Positions 6,929 to 11,569 of a stretch of DNA of 11,569 bases are shown here, piece by piece; positions within the stretch are counted from its first letter, which is position 1; each line of letters starts with the position of its first letter. The stretch lies in NCBI GenBank assembly GCA_045648145.1, contig JAZRNK010000095.1, positions 1-11,569 on the forward strand. The letters are read 5' to 3'. This DNA is from UMGS172 sp045648145. Lineage in GTDB: Bacteria; Bacillota; Clostridia; Oscillospirales; Acutalibacteraceae. The notes beneath the pieces were generated by a model. The model searched no databases. It was not told the origin of the DNA and saw only the letters and a program-made list of their open reading frames with translations. The position numbers and the translations under genes were made by a program.

Positions 6929-7259
6929 TGAAATAATTTACAAGAGTTTCTAACAGCTCATTGGTTATGTTTACAGCATAACCGATGAGCTTTATTATTC
7001 CCGAAGCATAGGTTTTAAAGAACCCTACCACCTTTTTTGAGTAGGTCATTACAGGCAAATAAACTTCGTTTCCAAAAAAGGAAAAAACATCCTCTTCGAC
7101 TATAAACATTGCCTCGGTTTCGTTATCGAACAAAATCTTCTGCATTTCTGAATAGGCTTTACCCATTAAAACAACTGCCACAAAGGCGCAGCTCAGCATA
7201 AAAAAGGCAACAAAAGTAGAGCGTAGCAGTAAACGGTTGTTTTTACTTAATCTCACCAA
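6921..7259 (-). CDS. Small single-pass membrane protein, third gene of the gpr-spoIIP cluster (YqxA position)
   Basis: I do not recognise the 112-residue protein by sequence. It has a basic N-terminus, one clear membrane helix (about 15-33), an acidic and hydrophobic middle (45-75), and an amphipathic C-terminal segment (76-110). This predicts a short anchor with an extracytoplasmic or intermembrane tail. It follows spoIIP by 14 bases, which is where Bacillus carries yqxA, a small membrane protein of similar size (family DUF3679). I infer a positional counterpart, not proven homology. The start is TTG (7257-7259), with AGGAG (7268-7272) 8 bases upstream; the GTG immediately after is the alternative. 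Its last 8 bases overlap the SEDS gene, and codons 90-102 contain that gene's terminator hairpin. Confidence 0.75.
   Translation of the reverse strand: MVRLSKNNRLLLRSTFVAFFMLSCAFVAVVLMGKAYSEMQKILFDNETEAMFIVEEDVFSFFGNEVYLPVMTYSKKVVGFFKTYASGIIKLIGYAVNITNELLETLVNYFTK
6955..6991 (+). terminator. Intrinsic terminator of the SEDS gene, inside the opposing gene
   Basis: A 15-pair stem with one T-G wobble (AGCTCATTGGTTATG / CATAACCGATGAGCT) and a 7-base loop, starting 27 bases after the SEDS stop. It is followed on the plus strand by TTATTATT. On the minus strand no T-tract follows, so it should act on plus-strand transcription only. Confidence 0.75.
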
Positions 7260-7273
7260 TATTTATTCTCCTA

Positions 7274-8353
7274 TTATTTGTCAAACAAGCTTACCAATGA
7301 ATCTCCTACAAGCTCACCTGAATACAGCGCCTGCTCTAATGTATTAGCGTCACTGCCGACCTCAATTAATATTGAGCCTGTGGTTAAATTTTGATTATAC
7401 TTTGCCGAGCGCAATAAAACAGCTCTCGCAAGCTGCGGATATTTGCTTTCAAACTCATTTTGAAGCTTTAACGCCAACTGTAAATTCTGCCGCCAATTCG
7501 GATAATCGGTAACGCTACCGGTCTGACTTCCCATGACCAACATCACCTGTGCGGCATCCTTACCGTTGACATTTACAACGGGCGCTATCTTGTCACTTTT
7601 ACCACTCGAAATAGAATCCCTGTGAATATCGATAGCCACCTTGATTGTGGGATACTTCTCTATTGCCTTTTTCACGGTTTCTGCCGACCGAGTATAACTG
7701 CCCGAAAAGCCGGGGTGGTCGTGTACGGTGGTATCGTGTATAACTGAATAGCCCGCTGCTTCTAATTTTTTTGCTATTTTTTCACCGACAGCAACAATGT
7801 TCTTGTTGCTATCGGTGGTACGAGGCTCGGTAGTATTAGTATAATATTCCTCCTCGCTTTGCATAAATGCCTCGGTTGTATGGGTGTGATATATCAAAAT
7901 CTGTGGCTTGTCACCCTTTGCAACCTCAAACTCTAAAGGATTGTTAAGAGCGCCTACAATATCAATACTTTGCGAGCATTGATTATTGACATAGACATTA
8001 CCGCTTTTAGTATTGACAGAATACGGTGAAAGCGTTTTTTTGATAATATTACCCATTACGACCTCGTCAACAGCAACACTTATAGAGTCGGTCTTTTCGT
8101 TAGAAACAGAATTTTGAATACTTACATCAATGCTTTCCTGCCGGTCGTCAGGCAAAACGGTCTGTAAGGATTCTTTTTCTTGGAACACTTCAAGAATCGA
8201 CTCATACACTCCGTCAGGCATAGCTGCCGCCACCGAAAAGCAGGCCATTTGTTCAAAAACCTTTGGAAAATTAACAAAGGTCAGTGAAACACACAGCAAT
8301 AAGCTTATGAAAACTGTTGCTAACAGACTTAAATAACTATTTGTTTTTTTCAT
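7274..8353 (-). CDS. spoIIP: Stage II sporulation protein P (cell wall amidase/endopeptidase)
   Basis: SpoIIP cleaves peptidoglycan with SpoIID and SpoIIM during forespore engulfment and is anchored in the membrane. The protein is 359 residues. A signal-anchor helix spans about 9-28. A low-complexity linker covers 50-145. The catalytic domain runs from about 148 to the end: QILIYHTHTTEAF (151-163) carries likely zinc ligands His156/His158 and Glu161, IDIHRDS (241-247) carries His244, and SILIEVGS (327-334) carries Glu331. The repertoire of catalytic residues looks complete. The start ATG has AAGGAAG (8359-8365) 5 bases upstream. It lies 51 bases downstream of gpr with no terminator between, so both are probably on one transcript, as in Bacillus. 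Confidence 0.95.
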   Translation of the reverse strand: MKKTNSYLSLLATVFISLLLCVSLTFVNFPKVFEQMACFSVAAAMPDGVYESILEVFQEKESLQTVLPDDRQESIDVSIQNSVSNEKTDSISVAVDEVVMGNIIKKTLSPYSVNTKSGNVYVNNQCSQSIDIVGALNNPLEFEVAKGDKPQILIYHTHTTEAFMQSEEEYYTNTTEPRTTDSNKNIVAVGEKIAKKLEAAGYSVIHDTTVHDHPGFSGSYTRSAETVKKAIEKYPTIKVAIDIHRDSISSGKSDKIAPVVNVNGKDAAQVMLVMGSQTGSVTDYPNWRQNLQLALKLQNEFESKYPQLARAVLLRSAKYNQNLTTGSILIEVGSDANTLEQALYSGELVGDSLVSLFDK

Positions 8354-8404
8354 AAAGGCTTCCTTTTAATTTGTTTTTTAAATTATATGAAAACCTTTAA
8401 AATT

Positions 8405-9253
8405 TTAGACGCAGGAAAGCAGGAGTTCTACGTCGGTATCAGGCTGTAAAGCAAAGTTCAAAACATAAGAAATAGTTTGGCTTGATTTTTCTATAATTCG
8501 GTCTATATCACGCGGTGTTACAATGAGAGTATCGTGCTCCTTACTTGAAACACCAGTCAAATCATAACAAAGAGTCGATGCGTCTACCACCATAGGAACA
8601 CCGATAGTAACGCATTTTACCCCCAAAGTGCTTTCACTCAGCTCTGCCCTGCTGTTACCCACACCCGAGCCGGGAACAATACCCGTATTACTTAACTGAA
8701 CGGTACTGCCAAGTCGCGAAACCTCACGGGCGGCAAGGGCATCTATTAAAATAACGGTTTGTGGTTTTATTCTTTCAATCGCACCCTCGATTATTTCTTT
8801 AACCTCCATACCTGTTTGTCCCAAAACGCCGGGTGACAAAACCGAAACCGGCTTGATTCCGCTCAAGCCTATTTTTTCGGCAAGGTCAGAGGAAATATGT
8901 CGAGTTGCGAGTACACCTCTTGCTGTTTTAGGTCCAAGTGCATCGGGTGTGACGGTGGTATTACCTATACCCACTACTAAAATGCTTCCTTTAATTCTGC
9001 CAACCAAGCCGCGCACCTCGGCTATCATAAGCTCACGCAGTTCATCTAATTCAAAAATATTGATTTTACTGTCAGTTTCGAGTGTTACGTATTTACCCAT
9101 CGGTCTGCCGATTTTTTTAGCGGCATCCTCAGTCAAAATCTCAACATTTGTAACCAAAATACTATCAACCTTGTATTTGTGCACCGCAACCCCGTCTGCA
9201 CCCTCTGTTTTATCTGCCATAAATTCTACTGCCAAGTCTGTTCTGACTTTCAT
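8405..9253 (-). CDS. gpr: GPR endopeptidase (germination protease, family A25)
   Basis: GPR is made in the forespore as a zymogen and degrades small acid-soluble spore proteins at germination. The protein is 282 residues, against about 370 in Bacillus. RTDLAVE (4-10) is the autoprocessing region; in Bacillus GPR cleavage falls between Asp and Leu, which would leave only a 6-residue propeptide here. The two aspartates proposed as catalytic in this family appear as Asp104 (TPDALGP, 102-108) and Asp171 (LIDALAAR, 169-176). Their spacing is close to that of the Bacillus enzyme. GIVPGSGVGN (191-200) is also conserved. The start has GGGAGGT (9261-9267) 7 bases upstream. It heads gpr-spoIIP-small membrane protein and is divergent from rpsT. 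I found no convincing sigma-G promoter in 9268-9390. Confidence 0.95.
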   Translation of the reverse strand: MKVRTDLAVEFMADKTEGADGVAVHKYKVDSILVTNVEILTEDAAKKIGRPMGKYVTLETDSKINIFELDELRELMIAEVRGLVGRIKGSILVVGIGNTTVTPDALGPKTARGVLATRHISSDLAEKIGLSGIKPVSVLSPGVLGQTGMEVKEIIEGAIERIKPQTVILIDALAAREVSRLGSTVQLSNTGIVPGSGVGNSRAELSESTLGVKCVTIGVPMVVDASTLCYDLTGVSSKEHDTLIVTPRDIDRIIEKSSQTISYVLNFALQPDTDVELLLSCV

Positions 9254-9389
9254 AAAATTTACCTCCCTTTATTTTAGAAATATTTTTGACACTATGCGTT
9301 TTAAATATTCTAAAACAAGACATTATAAACTAAAGTCTAACTGCAAACCTCAAAACAAAAGATAATTTTTAATTATTTTAAAAAAAGTG

Positions 9390-9418
9390 TTGCAATTTTT
9401 GTTTCCCAGTGATATTAT
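9390..9418 (+). promoter_or_regulatory. Strong sigma-A-like promoter for rpsT
   Basis: A -35 TTGCAA (9390-9395), a 17-base spacer and a -10 TATTAT (9413-9418) with a TGA extension upstream. The predicted transcript start is near 9425, and the leader of about 40 bases carries a strong AAGGAGGTG site. Confidence 0.75.
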
Positions 9419-9465
9419 ATATTCGCTATATTTAAAATAGGTAATTATGTCAAGGAGGTGGAACT

Positions 9466-9729
9466 ATGCCTAACATTAAGTCCGCCAAAAAGCGTGTACT
9501 CATCACAGAAGCTAACAACATGCGTAATAAGAGCTACAACTCTGCACTCAAAACCGCTATTAAGAAGGCTGACGCTGCTATCGAAAGCAACGCTGCTGAC
9601 AAGGCTGAGTGCGTAAAGGTTGCTGTTAAGAAGATTGACCAGGCTGTTACTAAGGGTATTCTTCACAAGAACACCGCTGCTAGAAAGAAGTCTGCACTTG
9701 TTGTACGTCTTAACAAGACCAACGCTTAA
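9466..9729 (+). CDS. rpsT: 30S ribosomal protein S20
   Basis: S20 binds 16S rRNA in the body of the small subunit and assembles early. The protein is 87 residues, basic and alanine/lysine-rich. It has the family start MPNIKSAKKRV, a middle helix YNSALKTAIKKADAA (24-38), and the conserved C-terminal GILHKNTAARKKSAL (64-78). Codon use is visibly biased (repeated GCT, AAG, AAC) as expected for high expression. AAGGAGGTG (9452-9460) precedes the ATG by 5 bases. It stands alone between its promoter and terminator and is transcribed away from gpr; in Bacillus rpsT also sits next to gpr. Confidence 0.97.
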   Translation: MPNIKSAKKRVLITEANNMRNKSYNSALKTAIKKADAAIESNAADKAECVKVAVKKIDQAVTKGILHKNTAARKKSALVVRLNKTNA

Positions 9730-9750
9730 TTTAAAGCATGACGAAATAAC

Positions 9751-9780
9751 GGCTGTCAGTTTTAAACTGGCAGCCTTTTT
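9751..9780 (+). terminator. Intrinsic terminator of rpsT
   Basis: Hairpin GGCTGTCAGTTT / AAACTGGCAGCC (9751-9775, one T-G wobble) followed by TTTTTCGTTTTTT. It lies 22 bases after the rpsT stop and also separates rpsT from the convergent gene ending at 9798. Confidence 0.9.
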
Positions 9781-9797
9781 CGTTTTTTATATTCAAT

Positions 9798-10502
9798 TTA
9801 TTCTTCTACTTTTTCTACTTTAATCTCTTTATCCTGCTTTTGCTTACGACGGCGAACTGATTTTTTTAGAGGTATATCCTCTCTGAAAAGCTCTTCGCCG
9901 TTATATTTTTGCATAATTTCCTCAAACTCTTCGTTAGTAAGAGCCTTTTGGCCACCGTCGGTACTTACCGCATAAAGCTTTGCAACTATTTTTTCATATC
10001 TATCTAAAACCTTTTTGTTATCAACAAACAGCATAACAGCAACAGTTATTCCCAACGCCGCGCAAAGAATTGACGGAACACCGAAAAGAAGCCAGAAATT
10101 ACCCATACCACCGTTTTTAATATCATTAGCAACACTGACGGAATAAAACATTGTAAAGGCAACCACGCAATTTATAACGTTAACTAAAGCAAACGGAATA
10201 GACAGCTTTAACTTTAACAAGACGAAACCGACAATTATAAGCAAAATTGTTATAATCATTGTATAAAAATATGTCTGCTGTTCATTATAGGCACTTAACA
10301 TATCGGGGGTTGATTTTGCGCTATATTCATCCATAAGCACAAGATTACCGAGCATTACAGCCATACAGGTCATCAAAAAGAAGGCGGCGGCTATAAAAAA
10401 TGCGAGTTTTATCCATTTATAGCTTTGCCCTCCGATTGCAAGGCGATTATTCCCTCTTACCTGACGCTGTGCATATTTAAAAACGTTTTTATTCTTCTTC
10501 AT
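9798..10502 (-). CDS. Unrecognised four-helix membrane protein with charged cytoplasmic tail
   Basis: I do not recognise this 234-residue protein. It has a basic N-terminus (1-30) and four predicted membrane helices at about 31-55, 79-97, 101-123 and 135-160. The hydrophilic tail (161-234) is rich in Lys and Glu, probably cytoplasmic, and ends in a highly charged run. I start it at the ATG at 10500-10502 (MKKNKNVFKY), which has GAGGG 5-6 bases upstream. The frame stays open to 10595, but that extension covers the -35/-10 of its own promoter, is compositionally unlike the rest, and is rejected. It is a single-gene unit, convergent with rpsT and divergent from the mannose-6-phosphate isomerase gene. 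No function can be assigned. Confidence 0.8.
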   Translation of the reverse strand: MKKNKNVFKYAQRQVRGNNRLAIGGQSYKWIKLAFFIAAAFFLMTCMAVMLGNLVLMDEYSAKSTPDMLSAYNEQQTYFYTMIITILLIIVGFVLLKLKLSIPFALVNVINCVVAFTMFYSVSVANDIKNGGMGNFWLLFGVPSILCAALGITVAVMLFVDNKKVLDRYEKIVAKLYAVSTDGGQKALTNEEFEEIMQKYNGEELFREDIPLKKSVRRRKQKQDKEIKVEKVEE

Positions 10503-10530
10503 TTTTGCCCTCAATTCGCAATTTAATATA

Positions 10531-10558
10531 TTGAATAATGTTGAATTAATGTTATAAT
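10531..10558 (+). promoter_or_regulatory. Candidate promoter for the mannose-6-phosphate isomerase gene
   Basis: A -35 TTGAAT (10531-10536), a 16-base spacer and a perfect -10 TATAAT (10553-10558). A second candidate is the extended -10 TGATATATT at 10580-10588, which lacks a good -35. Both overlap the divergent promoter on the other strand. Confidence 0.5.
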
Positions 10559-10566
10559 ATAGTTTA

Positions 10567-10595
10567 ATAGTACATTTTGTGATATATTTTGTCAA
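10567..10595 (-). promoter_or_regulatory. Sigma-A-like promoter for the four-helix membrane protein gene
   Basis: On the minus strand: consensus -35 TTGACA (10590-10595), 17-base spacer, -10 TACTAT (10567-10572). The predicted transcript start is near 10560, giving a leader of about 58 bases to the ATG at 10502. Confidence 0.65.
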
Positions 10596-10618
10596 GTTTA
10601 TTTTAAGAGGTGAGCAAT

Positions 10619-11554
10619 ATGTATATAATGAAGCTCAAGCCCGCCTTTAAGGATTATCTTTGGGGTGGCACAGCCTTGCGCGATAAATATAATATGGAAA
10701 GCGATATGACTCCCCTTTCGGAAGCCTGGGTGCTTTCATGCCATAAAAACGGGTTATCTATCGTTTCTAACGGCGAGTTTGCAGGGCTAACCTTAGCAGA
10801 TGCAATAGAAAAATCTAACGAAGATATTTTGGGTAAAAATTGCGAAAAATTCGAAAGATTTCCCGTTCTTGTTAAATTTATCGATGCTATGCAAAACCTT
10901 TCGTTACAGGTGCATCCCGACGACAAATATGCACTCGAAAACGAACACGAATACGGCAAAACTGAAGTTTGGTACGTTGTAGATTGCTCGGATGATGCTT
11001 ACATATACTATGGTTTTAACAAAAAAATTGACAAGGATGAATACCGCAGGCGAATTGCTGACGGCACTATTCTTGAGGTTATAAACAAGGTACCTGCTAA
11101 AAAAGGCGACTTCTTTTTTATTGATTCAGGCACTGTTCACGCTATCGGCGCAGGGATACTGGTTGCTGAAATTCAACAAAACAGCGACACAACCTACCGA
11201 ATTTACGATTTTGGTAGGGTTGGTGTTGACGGCAAGCCTCGTGAAATTCATATAGAACAATCTATAGCTGTTTCAAAGCTTTGTGAGCCCGAGAAACCTG
11301 TATTACACACCGATACGCTTACAGGCTCGCATACCTTGACCACCTGCAAATATTTTTCGGTTGACAAGCACAACGTTTCGGGTGAAATCACCTTAAACGT
11401 AACCGACGAGTCATTCTCATCGTTAGTTTGCACCGAGGGTTGTGTAACAGTAAACGATACGGCGCTTAACGCCGGTGAATGTGTATTTATTCCCGCCGGA
11501 TTTGGTGTTGTCAGCATCAATGGAAACGGCACTGTTTTAGAAACGAGAGTTTGA
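10619..11554 (+). CDS. manA: Mannose-6-phosphate isomerase, class I
   Basis: A zinc enzyme of the cytoplasm that interconverts mannose 6-phosphate and fructose 6-phosphate. It lets mannose enter glycolysis or supplies mannose 6-phosphate for glycan synthesis. The protein is 311 residues, the short Bacillota form of the cupin-fold family. PAFKDYLWGGTALRDKY (8-24) is the N-terminal signature. Zinc ligands are visible as Gln97 and His99 (LQVHPDD, 96-102), Glu116 (TEVWYV) and His174 (SGTVHAIGAG, 170-179). The active-site arginine is Arg194 in TYRIYDFGR (192-200). I chose the ATG at 10619 because AAGAGGTGA (10605-10613) then sits 5-6 bases upstream; the in-frame GTG at 10610 lies inside that site. 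Another gene begins 12 bases downstream, so it probably heads an operon. Confidence 0.95.
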   Translation: MYIMKLKPAFKDYLWGGTALRDKYNMESDMTPLSEAWVLSCHKNGLSIVSNGEFAGLTLADAIEKSNEDILGKNCEKFERFPVLVKFIDAMQNLSLQVHPDDKYALENEHEYGKTEVWYVVDCSDDAYIYYGFNKKIDKDEYRRRIADGTILEVINKVPAKKGDFFFIDSGTVHAIGAGILVAEIQQNSDTTYRIYDFGRVGVDGKPREIHIEQSIAVSKLCEPEKPVLHTDTLTGSHTLTTCKYFSVDKHNVSGEITLNVTDESFSSLVCTEGCVTVNDTALNAGECVFIPAGFGVVSINGNGTVLETRV

Positions 11555-11555
11555 T

Positions 11556-11569
11556 AAGGAGTTTTTATG
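11556..11569 (+). CDS. Start of the next gene (ribosome binding site and ATG only)
   Basis: AAGGAG (11556-11561) followed 5 bases later by ATG (11567-11569) at the window edge. With only 12 bases between the isomerase stop and this ATG, it is probably the next gene of the same operon. Its product cannot be inferred. Confidence 0.6.

Noticed and set aside
8853..9365. Open frame of 170 codons on the plus strand opposite gpr
   Set aside because: Low-complexity translation rich in Ser, Leu, Pro and Thr, lying antisense to a well-supported gpr. It runs past the gpr ribosome binding site, with no start signal of its own.
9268..9390. Sigma-G (forespore) promoter upstream of gpr
   Set aside because: CATAGTG and GAATA-like strings occur, but not with correct spacing or full consensus. 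A TATAAT at 9322-9327 on the minus strand has no fitting -35. I could not support a call.
10503..10595. 31-codon N-terminal extension of the four-helix membrane protein
   Set aside because: It would start inside the consensus -35 of the gene's own promoter, and a better-placed ATG with a ribosome binding site exists at 10502.
10610..10618. GTG start three codons upstream for manA
   Set aside because: The GTG lies inside the AAGAGGTGA ribosome binding site, which is correctly spaced for the ATG at 10619.
1..11569. CRISPR array, insertion sequence, tRNA, riboswitch or tandem repeat
   Set aside because: No spaced direct repeats, transposase frames, terminal inverted repeats, cloverleaf sequences or long structured leaders were seen. 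Gene gaps are at most about 215 bases.

Overview
The window looks like chromosome from a low-to-moderate GC, spore-forming member of the Bacillota, most likely class Clostridia and possibly an Oscillospiraceae/Ruminococcaceae-type gut bacterium. The evidence is AAGGAGG-type ribosome binding sites, sigma-A-like promoters, two sporulation genes (gpr, spoIIP) beside rpsT as in Bacillus, and generally housekeeping content. The genus is inference. I saw no mobile element, CRISPR array, rRNA or tRNA, and no intergenic gap longer than about 215 bases.

Layout from left to right. (1) Bases 1-553, minus strand: the N-terminal 184 residues of PrmA, the ribosomal protein L11 methyltransferase, running off the left edge. 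(2) Bases 708-3308, plus strand: a full-length but strongly aberrant P2-type P-type ATPase, divergent from prmA and closed by a bidirectional terminator at 3322-3350. (3) Bases 5627 down to 3362, minus strand: a tight operon tsaE-tsaB-rpiB-upp (t6A tRNA modification, pentose phosphate isomerisation, uracil salvage). (4) Bases 5777-6928, plus strand: a SEDS-family (RodA/FtsW/SpoVE) glycosyltransferase, divergent from tsaE. Its terminator lies inside the convergent neighbouring gene. (5) Bases 9253 down to 6921, minus strand: gpr-spoIIP-small membrane protein, a sporulation/germination cluster in the same order as Bacillus gpr-spoIIP-yqxA. (6) Bases 9466-9729, plus strand: rpsT (S20), divergent from gpr, with its own promoter and terminator. 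(7) Bases 10502 down to 9798, minus strand: an unrecognised four-helix membrane protein. (8) Bases 10619-11554, plus strand: class I mannose-6-phosphate isomerase, followed 12 bases later by the start codon of another gene at the right edge.

Most of the region is ordinary housekeeping. The item most worth a second look is the P-type ATPase. It is intact (866 codons) and keeps the phosphorylated-Asp motif DKTGTLT, but the residues that ligate cations in this family (M4 PEGLP, M5 N/E, M6 N/D) are all replaced by non-acidic ones. Its dephosphorylation loop (TGES to HNEK), hinge motif (GDGVND to ADSAAN) and two core lysines are also changed. It may represent a P2-derived subfamily with a different substrate, or a sensor/pseudo-pump. 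Secondary points are a terminator embedded in an opposing coding region, a 21-base promoter block shared by two minus-strand operons, and a short-form GPR protease.
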